Positions 25,132-35,189 of a stretch of DNA of 64,000 nucleotides are shown one piece after another (the first letter of the stretch is position 1; each line of letters begins with the position of its first letter). Both the position numbers and the translations under genes were made by a program. The DNA is taken from contig CM041109.1 in the NCBI GenBank assembly GCA_023079485.1, positions 806,001 to 870,000 of the forward strand, given 5' to 3'. Below the pieces are notes generated by a model, which was not told where the DNA came from, ran no database searches, and was given only the letters and a program-made list of their open reading frames with translations. The DNA comes from Archilochus colubris. Taxonomy: Eukaryota > Chordata > Aves > Apodiformes > Trochilidae.

Positions 25132-25734
25132 AGCGCCCTCCGGGGCAGCCGGGGGGGAATCGGGGGGGTGGGGAAAGCAGGAGGGGAGGTGGAGCTGGTT
25201 TGGGGCTCTCCAATCCGGAGTAGGTGCCTGGAAAAAGGGAAGAATCACAATTGAGACCCCCACGGCTTGGAAGGTGTCAGGAATTCCAAGCTGGAAAAGC
25301 TGCTTTGCACCTTGGGGTGAAGTCTGAGTTAATTCCTGGAAAGAGAAAAAACCAAAAAAAGCAAAAAAACCCCCAAAAAGCACCTGACTCAGTAGCCAGA
25401 AGAATCCACTTTGATTTAAACCCAATTCCTGCTCCGGAGTGACAGGGGCTGCTCCTTTTTCCCTCTCTCTGATCCCCAAAAGAAAATAATTTCCCTTCTC
25501 TGTCCTGAGGAACAATCTCAGACCTGGGAGAACTTTTAGTTTTTTCAGAATGAAGAGAAACAGAGGTGCAAAGGAGCACAGGGGGTGTGTGGGGGGGTGA
25601 AGCAGCTCAAAGGAGCTCCAAAAGTTTTTCCAGACTCAAGGCTGAAGGACTTTGAGCCCCTAAAGGTCCTGTTTTAACTTCCTGGATATTCCATGATGAG
25701 CCAGAGGTGAAGGCTGAGTTAATTTCTGGAAAGG

Positions 25735-26066
25735 AAAGAAAACAAAAAAAAAGAAGGGGGGGGGAAAGAAAGGGGGGGAAAGAAAGGGGGGGAAAGAAAG
25801 GGGGGGAAAGAAAGGGGGGGAAAGAAAGGGGGGGAAAGAAAGGGGGGGAAAGAAAGGGGGAGAAAGAAAGGGGGAGAAAAAAAGGGGGAGAAAAAAAGGG
25901 GGAGAAAAAAAGGGGGAGAAAAAAAGGGGGAGAAAAAAAGGGGGAGAAAAAAAGGGGGAGAAAAAAAGGGGGAGAAAAAAAGGGGGAGAAAAAAAGGGGG
26001 GGAAAAAAGGGGGGGAAAAAAGGGGGGGGAAAAAAGGGGGGGGAAAAAAGGGGGAAAAAGTTTCCC
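25735..26066 (+). repeat. Purine tract of (GGGGGGAAAGAAA)-like units
   Basis: About 330 bases of pure G/A on the + strand form 12-13 base tandem units that drift from 'gggggggaaagaaa' to 'gggggagaaaaaaa'. It lies between candidate ADAR exon 1A and the large coding exon. The ADAR pre-mRNA would therefore carry it as a long pyrimidine tract. Confidence 0.93.
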
Positions 26067-26130
26067 CCCCAGCTCCAAGAACTCCTTCAGCCAGAGGCAG
26101 GAAAAGGGGCTGGGATAAACCCGTCCTTAC

Positions 26131-26265
26131 CTCAGCCTATGCCAAATTCCCGTTTTTTGGGGGAGAAAACCAACCCCGAGCCGCCGAGCATCTCCCGGGG
26201 GGTGCGGGGAGCGGTACCGGTACTGGGGGGGGTGGGGGGCGGTCCCGGTATCCGGTAAGATGGCT
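26131..26265 (-). other. ADAR: Candidate ADAR exon 1A (interferon-driven, non-coding)
   Basis: A strong donor, GCTGAG|GTAAGG, ends the exon at 26131. It would splice to the acceptor TTTTTCCAG ahead of 25227. The segment contains a 19-codon upstream ORF (ATG at 26191, TGA at 26132-26134) that stops one base before the donor. In the frame continuous with the main ORF there is a TAG near the exon end, so this exon adds no N-terminal protein. The 5' end is not visible; I place it just downstream of the ISRE. Confidence 0.45.
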
Positions 26266-26275
26266 CCGAACCCTC

Positions 26276-26285
26276 TTTCGGTTTC
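26276..26285 (-). promoter_or_regulatory. ADAR: Interferon-stimulated response element (ISRE)
   Basis: The minus strand reads GAAACCGAAA, a perfect GAAANNGAAA core for ISGF3/IRF binding. It lies about 145 bases upstream of the candidate exon 1A donor. Mammalian p150 is transcribed from an interferon-inducible promoter with an ISRE, so motif and location agree. A YY1-like AAGATGGCTCC on the + strand is next to it at 26257-26267. Confidence 0.7.
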
Positions 26286-26961
26286 GATTCCCCAACTCGC
26301 AGCCGCCTCCGGCTCCGCCCTGGGACCTGATCCCGGGGCTGGCAGAGAAAAGGAAGCGGCTCAGGGGGCACCAACCGGGAAAAATTAAAAAAAAAAACAA
26401 CCCCAAAAAAACCCCCAAACCCGGAATGGAGCTCCCGGTTCTCCCGGTTCTTGCCCTCAGCCCCGGGATCCCCATGGGCCGCTCTCCGGTTCGGACGAGA
26501 GGCAGCGGGAGCGGCTGCGCCTCGTCCCCCCCCCCATTATCCCCCAATCCCATCACTTCCCCCAGCAGAACCGCCCCGGCCCGGTAAGATCCCGGTAAGG
26601 TCCCGGTAAGGTCCTGGTAAGGTCCCGAACGGGAGGGACCACGGGGACCACTCCCCCACGGCCACCGCTTTATTCCACGCGTGCCTCCAACCGCGGAGCC
26701 ACCACTCCCGACCTCCGCAAGTCCCCGCAGCTACCGAACGGGATCACCCCCGTTCCCCAACTCCCTCCCGGGGCTACCGACGCCGCTTCCCGGCCTCCAC
26801 CTCCCGCCGGCCCCGCTGTCCCCAGGCCCGGCAGCAGCCGCCAGACACCCAGGGAGGGGATGGGGGTGACCCCGTTCCGCACAGGAGGAGCCTCCGGGCT
26901 CGGGTTTGAGGGGGTGAAGCCCCGGGACTGCCCCCCCCCCCCCCTCCCGGTACCCCCTTAC

Positions 26962-27100
26962 CCCTCCGCTGCCGCCGGTGGTGCCGCGGGCGGCGCAGGG
27001 TGATGACGCAAGCGGGGCGGATTCCGGGGCGCGCAGGGAGCGGCGCGGCCGCCATTTTCCGTGAGGGGGGCGGCCATGTTTGCAGAGGGAAAGGCACGGC
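26962..27100 (-). promoter_or_regulatory. ADAR: CpG promoter and candidate ADAR exon 1B
   Basis: A CpG-rich block carries a YY1-type AAAATGGCGGC (minus strand) and a CRE-like TTGCGTCAT. A good donor, GGAGGG|GTAAGG, ends a possible exon at 26962. Splicing to 25227 would make the constitutive 5' UTR. An upstream ATG at 27077 opens a 71-codon ORF that runs through the junction and ends at a TGA overlapping the p150 ATG (ATGA at 25128-25131). The transcription start is unknown. Confidence 0.5.
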
Positions 27101-27176
27101 CGAGCCTCGGTCCCCTGGGTCCCCGCAACCTCCCTGGGGCTCTGGTGGAGAAGGGACCGCACAAAACGTTCCCCCC

Positions 27177-27975
27177 TGTCAGGGTTTAACACTGGCCCGG
27201 CGATTAAACCGAATAACAGACGCTCTCTGTTAATGTCTCTCTCCTCCTTGATACAAGAAAGGAGAGAGAGCAAGGGAGAGAGACTGATGGGTTGGGAACT
27301 AAACTACACAGCTTTAATGAAACAGTGATGATAAATAGGAAAAATTACTAAATCTATACAAATATACAGGAAAATGGAAACCACATTCCTCCCCCTTTCC
27401 CCCAATAACTCTCACGTCACCACCGAGGCTGCAGGGCAGCCCTGGGAAAGTCCAGGCTGGACTCCTGGAGTCAGCAGCAGTTGGGAACTGGAGGCAGGAA
27501 CACACAGATATGGGCTGGGATGGATCAGGAGCACAGGCAGAGGAAGGGATGGAATCCTTCCAGGATGCCGGGTGAAGAAAGGGAAGCAGGAAATCAGGAA
27601 ATCCAGAAGTCTGGAAATCTGGCTTGGCCCTTGTGATGCCTCAAATCTATACTGAATGTGATGTATATAGGATGGAATCCTCTGTTTGGTCAATTCTGGC
27701 ATCTATCTTGTCTGTTCCTCCCCAAAGCAGGGCTCAGGTGGGACCTCTTTATCCTCCTGGATGGTAAAATGTTCCTCAGAGCTGAGCAGTGTCCTTGGCT
27801 CTGCACACCAGGCTCTAGCAGTAACTCTAAACATCAAGTGTTATCAGTCCTAGAAGCACACACTGTCTGAGAAACCTGCTGTTAATTTCAGCAAGTGCAA
27901 CTGCTTAAAGAGACTCAGCTAAAAGTAAAAAGTAAAAGACAGAAAATCACCTTTATCCTGGCCCAAACCAGGACA
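27177..27975 (-). mobile_element. Solo LTR of an avian endogenous retrovirus
   Basis: About 800 bases are bounded by TG...CA. The minus strand begins TGTCCTGGTTTGGGCCAGG and ends GGCCAGTGTTAAACCCTGACA, giving inverted ends typical of avian LTRs. It is flanked by C runs (at least CCCCC on both sides), compatible with a short target duplication but of low information. No internal gag, pol or env sequence is present. It inserted about 75-200 bases upstream of the ADAR CpG promoter. Confidence 0.7.
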
Positions 27976-28592
27976 CCCCCCACGCAGCTTGGGGGGAGGC
28001 AGCGGCCGCTCCCGACGGGATCGGGGGCATCACCTGGCGGAGCAGGACCCCCCCTCCATGTAGTGTCTGTACCTGTGTGGGGATTTCTGCTTCAGGGATC
28101 CCCCTTTTCCCCACCCAACCCTTGCCTGGGGGGTTCCACCCCCCTCCATGGGTTCCCCATCTCCATCCCCATTCCCTACAAGCCCTCCATAAAGGGGGGG
28201 GGGATCTGCTGTGGGGCTCCCCCCATCCCCTCTGGGTCCCTGAACCCCCAGTAGATCCTCATCTTTGCCCCACAAGCTCCCCGGAGTCCTGTGGGACTCC
28301 TCTCCCCCCTATTTTATATTTTTTTTTAATGCTGGAGCTGCAGTTGAGGGCAAAGTCACCTCCCCCCTGCTCCTTCCCGAATTTCAGGAAGAGGGAAGCA
28401 TCCTGGTTCCACCTGGAGTCCGGGATCCATCTGCAGGTCCTGAGGGAAGTGATGGGTGAAGCTGCTGAGGGATTCTCCAGGATCCTGGAAAAGCTGTGGC
28501 AGTTCCCAGCGACTGGAAAAAGGGGAGACATAATCCCTGTTTTTATAAAGAAGGGAGAAAAAAACAATTAAAAGAAGAAGACTCAGTGCCTG
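27976..28592. other. No gene recognised
   Basis: This stretch is GC-rich then A/T-interrupted unique sequence between the LTR and the next CR1 pieces. I see no exon, RNA gene or clear repeat. The short frames here have no family resemblance. Confidence 0.5.
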
Positions 28593-28619
28593 GTAAGAAC
28601 ATGGAGCAGATTTATAAAC

Positions 28620-28870
28620 CCAGAACCATTTGGGTTGGGAAAAATCTTTTAAGCTCATCCAAGCCCAACCCTTCCCAGGCCAACACAGCTCCAGGGCTTG
28701 GAAACCCATCCAGGGATGATGAGGATTCCCTCCCTCCACCTTGCCGACCCTTTCCAGGGAGTAAAAGTTGTCCCTAGAAGCTGTGGCTGCCCCATCCCTG
28801 GCAGTCCTGGAAGTTTGGGTGGAGTTTGGAGCACCCTGGGCTGGTGGGAAGTGTCCAACCCAAGCCAATC
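28620..28870. repeat. Two CR1 fragments meeting head to head
   Basis: Positions 28620-28770 read as the CR1 3' end on the minus strand ('catccaagcccaaccc', 'ggcttggaaacccatccag'). From about 28775, 'gaagctgtggctgccccat' starts CR1 sequence on the + strand. Boundaries are approximate. Confidence 0.6.
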
Positions 28871-28992
28871 TGGAATGTTGTGATCCCAAACTCCTGGTTC
28901 CCCCTGGTCCTGGTGAATCCTCTGTTTTCCTGGGTGAAACTCAGGAAAAGTGAATTCTGGCAGGGAACAGAGGAGGTCAGGGAGCCAGGAGG

Positions 28993-29118
28993 GATGGGAT
29001 GGGATGGGATGGGATGGGATGGGATGGGATGGGATGGGATGGGATGGGATGGGATGGGGTGGGATGGGATGGGATGGGATGGGGTGGGATGGGGTGGGAT
29101 GGGGTGGGATGGGATGGG
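28993..29118 (+). repeat. (GGGAT)n pentanucleotide microsatellite
   Basis: About 25 near-perfect copies of GGGAT occur, with a few GGGGT variants towards the right end. Confidence 0.97.
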
Positions 29119-29229
29119 CAGAGAGGCTCTGGATGCATTTTTGGGGGGAAAATCATCCTACTCTTGTCCAGGAAGGAGCAAAAACTCCCAAGGGTCCCAA
29201 CCCTGCCCATGTCCCAGAGGACAGGAACT

Positions 29230-29784
29230 GGGGGTGGGTGAGGCCATTCCAGAGCCTGGAGTCACCACAAGCCCCAGTATCACCCAGTTTGGCTCCTGCT
29301 GGCACCAGTTGGAAACCAACATGATGGTTGCTCAGCGTTTGGGGGTTGTTTTTTTATAATTTTTTTTTTCTTTTTTTTTTCCAGCTGATTTCTGGATTCA
29401 GAGATTTTGGGGCCTTGCCTTTCCTACTTTTATTTTATTTTATTTTTTTCCTGCTGTAACAAGAAGACTCATTTTCTAAACACATCCCTTGCCACCAGGG
29501 GACAGGGACCCTCCCCTGGGGGTGGGTGAGGCCATTTCAGAGCCTGGAGTCACCACAAGCCCCAGTATCACCCAGTTTGGCTCCTGCTGGCACCAGTAGG
29601 AAGCCAACATGATGGTTGCTCAGCATTTGGGTTTTTTTTTTAATATAATTTTTTTTTCTTTTTTTTCCAGCTGATTTCTGGATTCAGAGATTTTGGGGCC
29701 TTGCCTTTCCTACTTTTATTTTATTTTATTTTTTTCCTGTTGTAACAAGAAGACTCATTTTCTAACCACATCCCTTGCCACCAA
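29230..29784 (+). repeat. Recent tandem duplication of a ~287 bp unit
   Basis: Copy 1 (29230-29497) and copy 2 (29518-29784) share 'ggtgggtgaggccatt', 'cagtatcacccagtttgg', 'gctgatttctggattcag' and 'ccttgccaccag'-type ends with only a few changes. Offsets are 288 at the left and 286 at the right. Neither copy codes for anything I recognise. Confidence 0.93.
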
Positions 29785-31539
29785 CTGGAACTGTCACCTC
29801 TCCTTTCCTGGGAAAATTTAGGTGCACAAACACCCCCAAAACCCCCCCTCTTTCCCTGCCTGCTCCAAGGGTCAGGCATTCCCCACCTCCCAGCACCTCC
29901 CACCCTCTGGAATGACTCTGCAGCACACGATGATCAGTTCCTCAAGCTGTTCTTTGCTTTTCTTTTTAATTCTTTTTCATTTTTTTCCCTTTTTAATTGC
30001 TCCAGCTCAGCCTGATTCATCTCAGCTGCTGCTCAGACAACCCCGGGAAGCTTCCAACCCCCCCCTCACCCCAACCATCCCTGCAGCAACAGCTTCTTGG
30101 GTCACAAACCTCCTGAAATGGGACAAAACCCATAAAAAAGATGCGAATTCATCCTCCCTTCTCCTTGGAAAAGCCGGGCGAGCTCCCAATCGGTTTCCAT
30201 AGGAACCAACCCAGAGCTCGGCGTTCACCCAACCCCAGCAGAACCTCCAGACCCTTCCTGATGTTCCAGCCACCCAAAATCCCAGGAATTTCGTGCCAGG
30301 AAACCGAGGAGCTTCAGGCTTGGGGAGCAGCCGAGTTTCAGGTTATTCCCCAGGGATTTATTTGGGGTTTTTTTTGGGATGGGGAAGGATGCTGCTTCCC
30401 CCCAGCATCCCGGGATAACGGGGCTCCTCCTGCTCCCCCCAAACCCTCCATCCCCACGCGGGGGCAGCATTTCTCCTCAGCTGGAGACACCTCAGGTGTC
30501 CGCTTTGGTTTTTTTCCTTCCCCTCCCTCCCTTTTGGATGAAATAAAAAAAAAAAAAAGGAGAGGAAATAAATTGTAGCACAGCTCCCCCGCCTGACTTT
30601 CCCTTCACCACCAGGCTTGGGCTATTGTTCCAGCGAGTTTCATTTTCAGCTGCTTTATTAAACAGTCAAAAATATCTCTTTTTTTTCCTCCCCTCACCCC
30701 CCCCCCCTTTTTTTTTTTCCTCCAAGCAAGATAAAACCCGAGGGTTTGAGCACAAACAGGGACATTTTGTTACTCTCCTCACCCAACCCCGGGCAGTTTT
30801 TAAGTCCTGGGGGGTCTTTAGAGCCCTGCTGGGTGCTGCTCCCCCCCCACCCAGGGACAAATTCTGCTTTCTTGCTGCCGAGGAAAAAGCTCCAGGGAGG
30901 TTTTGGCCTCTCTGAGCTCCTCGGGAAAACTGGGCAGCATCAATTCCCACCTCCTCCCAAATTGGTTTTTTTTTGCCTTGCTGGGAGAAAACCAGAGAAT
31001 CCCCCAAATTCCAGTGCCTTCAAAGAGAGAGAGGGAGGAAAAACCCCCATAAAACAAACAATAAAACCCCTTTAATTGAAAGAAAATTTATTTTTTTGCT
31101 TGCTAAGCCGGGTGTGGGCAACACGTGGGAGCTTCCACCCCATCCCGAGGGTCTCAGCACCTCAGCAGGGTGCTGCTGCACAACAAGTGGGTTTAGTTTA
31201 GTTTATTTTCTTTATTTTTTCATCCCCTCTCCAGCTCCTCAGGGACAGAAGGGCTGAACCTGAGCCAAGAACCCAACCTGAGCTCCGAGACGGCCCCGGC
31301 AGCTGCGGCGTCTGCGCTCCCGAGATGTCGGCAGCGCTTACTCATCCCGGAGCAGAGGGGAAGGAGGGGATCCTGCCAAGCTCCTGGCATCTCCATCCGG
31401 GAGATGCTCATCCCGCTGGGCCCTTGGCATGTTCCAGCTTCATTCCCACCCTCTGGTTCCTTGGCTGGGAGCCGGGCAGGGGGGAGGCAGGTGGGGATGG
31501 CACAGCTGCGGCAGGCGCCGGCTCCCCGACTCCCACGGC
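29785..31539. other. No gene recognised; possible distal KCNN3 3' UTR
   Basis: This is mixed unique sequence with homopolymer T runs and C runs. A minus-strand AATAAA (plus TTTATT at 30654-30659) could end a very long KCNN3 3' UTR, but nothing proves it. No coding exon is seen. Confidence 0.35.
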
Positions 31540-31925
31540 AGCTGCGGCGGTGGGAAGGGCTTTTTCTTCCTTTTCTCCCGAGGTTTTTCTTCCTCCTCTC
31601 CAAGCTTTTTCTTCCTTCTCCCCTAAGCTTTTTCTTCCTCCTCTCCAAGGTTTTTCTTCCTTCTCCCCCAAGATTTTTCTTCCTTCTCCCCCAACGTTTT
31701 CTTCCTCCTCTCCCAAGCTTTTTCTTCCTCATCTCCAAGATTTTTCTTCCTCCTCTCCAAGATTTTTCTTCCTTCTCCCCCAAGGTTTTTCTTCCTCCTC
31801 TCCAAGGTTTTTCTTCCTTCTCCTCCAGGATTTTTCTTCCCTCTCCCCCGAGGTTTTTCTTCCTTCTCTGCCAAGATTTTTCTTCCTTCTCCCCCAAGGT
31901 TTTTCTTCCTTTTCTTTGGAGGTTT
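31540..31925 (-). repeat. 23-24 bp pyrimidine minisatellite
   Basis: About 16 copies of a 'tttttcttccttctcccccaag'-like unit occur, pyrimidine-only on the + strand. Long frames such as the Phe/Ser/Pro- or Lys/Glu/Gly-rich ones are products of the repeat. Confidence 0.93.
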
Positions 31926-32007
31926 TTGTCCTTGCTCTTACTAAAAAGGTACCCTTGGAAAGAGGCAGGAGGAGAAGGAGGGTTGTGGGGCAGCCCCCGT
32001 GTGCCAG

Positions 32008-32130
32008 AGCAGAATAATAATGATTATTAATAATTAATAATCATATAATAATATAAATAATATATAATAACAACAATAACAATTATTATAATCTTTTAAT
32101 TTTATGATTAATAATAATTATTATCATCAG
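32008..32130 (+). repeat. AT-rich simple repeat (AAT/ATA)
   Basis: A run of AAT, ATT and ATA trinucleotides with partly self-complementary arms, such as 'aataataatgattattaa'. The unique sequence from 32131 to 32990 shows no gene. Confidence 0.9.
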
Positions 32131-32979
32131 CTCAGCCTTCACATCCAGCTCTGGCATGCTACCAGGTGTATCCAGGGTGGATTTATTACCAGCTCCTTGG
32201 CAAGATCTACTCCGTGGTGGCCTCCAGCCTGGTGCCACCATGGCCAAGAGGCTCCTCCAGGCTCCAACCATCACTGTTTCTCCTCTGTGTGGCTTCAGCC
32301 AGCCCTTGGGTGGTGGCCACAGCCTCACCATGGGGTGGCAGATGGGGACCTCAGAGCTGGAGCCAGCCAGGAGCTCTCAGAGCTTGTTCTTGGAGGGGGA
32401 CCAGGAAAAAAACTGGGGGTGAGTGTCACTGCTCTGAGGTAGTGCAGTTCCCAGAGTGAAATTAAATCAGTGAAATTAATGAAAATGAATTTCAGTGCCA
32501 ACATTTCAAGGAGCTTCCTAATACCTGGCAGCTGCTCTGGCATTAATAACTTCTCTGTGACCTTTTACAGCACCACCCAGGCCCAGCTTCCCCTTTGCCA
32601 TTCCCTTTCATATTTAACATTAAACCTGATTTAGCTGCCAGAGGATTTTCTCCTCTGCTCAGGGAAAAAATGGAAAACATTTCCCAAGCCCTCCCAGGGG
32701 CAGAGCTGCAGGTGGGATAAAACCAACTGGAAGGGGAAAGGCTCAGAGCTGTCACTTGTCACCATGCCAGCATCCCACTGCCCCCCTCCTCATGTTGGGG
32801 CTCCCCCAGCTTTTCCTCCTCTGCATTTCTCTGCTTTAATCAACCAGTTTGCAGGGCAGAGCCTGGGGCAGTCAGACCTCCAAACCCCTTCCTGCCATGG
32901 GGGGCTCCTTTGTTCCTCCCCTGGGATCCCTCTGCATCTCCTCAGCTCTTTTTATTTTCTTGATTTGCTGCAGATTTCT

Positions 32980-33690
32980 TTTTTCCCTCAGTTTTTTTTC
33001 CTAATTTTTTTTCCTCTTTTTTTTTTTCTCCTCTTTTTTTCCCTCTTTTTTCCCCTCATTTTTTCCCTCATTTTTTTTCCTCTTTTTTTCCTCTTTTTGT
33101 CCTATTTTCCCCCCTCTTTTTTCCCCTCTTTTTCCCCCCTTTTTTTCCCCTAATTTTTCCCACTCATTTTTCCCCTCATTTTTTTTCCTCTTTTTTTCCC
33201 TCTTTTTTTCCTCTTTTTTTTCTTCATTTTTCCCCCTCATTTTTTCCTCATTTTCCCCCTCTTTTTTTCCCTCATTTTTTCCCCCTCATTTTTCCCCTCA
33301 TTTTTCCCCTCTTTTTTCCCCTTTTTTCCCCCTTTTCCCCCTTTTTTCCTCTTTCTTTCCCTCTTTTTTCCTCTTTTTCCCCCCTTTTTTTCCCTCTTTT
33401 TTCCCTCTTTTTCCCCCTTTTTTCTTCTTTTTTTCCTCTTTTTTTTTTCCTTTTTTTTCCTCTTTTTTCCCCTCTTTTCCCCCCCTTTCCCTCCCCTTTT
33501 CCCTCCTCCTTTCTCCCCCCCTTTTCTCCCCCCTTTTTCCCCCTTTTTTTCCCCTAATTTTTCCCCCTCATTTTTTCCCTCTTTTTTCCCCCTCTTATTT
33601 TCCTCTTTTTCCCCCTCTTTTTCCCCCCCATTTTCCCCCCCATTTTTCCCCTCATTTTTTTTCCCCATTTTTTTTCCTCTCATTCCCTCA
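32980..33690 (-). repeat. 0.7 kb pyrimidine tract
   Basis: An almost pure C/T tract on the + strand ('ttttttcccctcattttt' and similar), the purine strand being minus. It resembles the tract at 9.7-10.3 kb in composition but is inverted. No coding meaning. Confidence 0.93.
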
Positions 33691-34235
33691 GCACAACCTG
33701 ACTGCCAGACCCACGTGCTGACACAGGGAGTGATGGATGGCACTGGAGATGCTGGTTGCAGACCTCAGGGCCATGGACAGCACTTTAATTGCTGGGCCTG
33801 CAGAGATTTCCTCCCAAACAGCATTTTTTTTTCCTTTTTTTTTTTTTTAATCTAAAAGAAACCAAGGAACTGGAACGTGTCTCGCTTCTTTCATGACTTC
33901 CCTGGAGGCAGCAGCAGCAGCAGCACATTAAGGAAAAAGAGAAGGAGGAGGAAAAAATAGTCAGAAGCACCAGGTGGCTGAATATCTTGCAGCCTAATTG
34001 ATCCCTCTTTAATTAGTACAAAACCTGTTGCTCTCAGCCAACGTTTGCTTGGAGCAAGAAGGGCCCTTTCTGGCCCTGCATGGTGGAAGGAGGAGCTGCA
34101 GGGAAGGCTGGGGGGTTCCTTGAAGTTCCTTCTCCACTTTTTGCATCCTGACATTCCAAAGGAAATCCAGGGAAAGCAAAGGAAATCCAAGGCTTGGCAT
34201 GGGATTGTACCCAGGGTCTGCCTTGGCCAGGTCCA

Positions 34236-34372
34236 GGGAATCCTGGACCTTGGTTTGGAATCTTGAACCTTGATTTGAAATCCAGGACCTTGGTTTGAAA
34301 CTCTGGACCTTGATTTGGAACCAGGAGCTTGATTTGGAATTCTGGACCTTGGTTTGGAATCCTGGAATTAGG
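34236..34372 (+). repeat. ~22 bp minisatellite
   Basis: Six or so copies of 'ggaccttggtttggaatc' with variants ('gaaccttgatttgaaatc'). Confidence 0.85.
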
Positions 34373-34429
34373 GGGTGACTTGGCCAAGCACATCAAGTGT
34401 CACCCCCTGCAGTACCCAGATAAAATTCT

Positions 34430-35180
34430 GGGAAATCTCTGGGAAATCCCAGAGCTGCTGGGAAGGTTTGGAAGAGCTCTGGAGCCAGGAGGAGAGAGTT
34501 GAGGGTGTTGAGTGTGGAGAAGAGAAGGAGGAGAAGGAAAAGGAAAAGAAAGGAAAAGGAGAAGAAGGAGAGGAAAAGGAAAAAGAAGGAGAAGGAGAAG
34601 AAGGAGGAAAAGGAGGAGGAGGAGAAGGAGAAGGAGAAGGAGAAGGAGAAGGAGAAGGAGAAGGAGAAGGAGAAGGAGGAGAAGAAGGAGAAGGAGAAGG
34701 AGGAGAAGAAGGAGAAGGAGAAGGAGGAGAAGAAGGAGAAGGAGAAGGAGGAGAAGAAGGAGAAGAGAAGGAGAAGGAGAAGGAGAAGGAGAAGGAGAAG
34801 GAGAAGGAGAAGGAGAAGGAGAAGAGAAGGAGAAGGAGAAGGAGAAGGAGAAGGAGAAGGAGAAGGAGAAGGAGAAGGAGGAGAAGGTTCTGGGGAGACC
34901 TCAGAGCACCTTCCAGTGCTTCCTCCCCCAGGAAAGCTGGGGAGGGACTTGGGACAAGGGCCTGGAGGGATGGGATGAGAGGGAATGGCTTTGAACTGGA
35001 AGAGGGGAGATGGAGAAGGAGAAACTGGGGAGAAATTCTTTGGGGTGAGGGTGCTGAGCCCCAGGTTGCCCCCAGAAGCTGTGGCTGCCCCATCCCTGGG
35101 AATGTTGGGGGTTGGATGGGGCTTGGAGCCCTCTGGGCTGGGATGAGCTTTGAGGTCACTTCCCAAATCATTCTATGAAA
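34430..35180 (+). repeat. CR1 LINE 3' region with a large GGAGAA expansion
   Basis: CR1 3' text ('gctctggagccaggagg', 'ggttctggggagacctc', 'gctgtggctgccccatccc', 'tttgaggtcacttccc') is split by about 370 bases of GGAGAA/GGAGGAGAA repeats at 34510-34881. The split point matches that of the CR1 at 16815-17630. Confidence 0.85.
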
Positions 35181-35189
35181 TGTCACCTT

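Noticed and set aside
28826..29359. Frames with repeated Met-Gly-Trp-Asp
   Set aside because: Translation of the GGGAT microsatellite.
34368..35186. Open frames of 250-270 codons rich in Glu/Gly/Lys or Ser/Pro/Phe
   Set aside because: Same cause as above: hexamer array within CR1, open in several frames at once.
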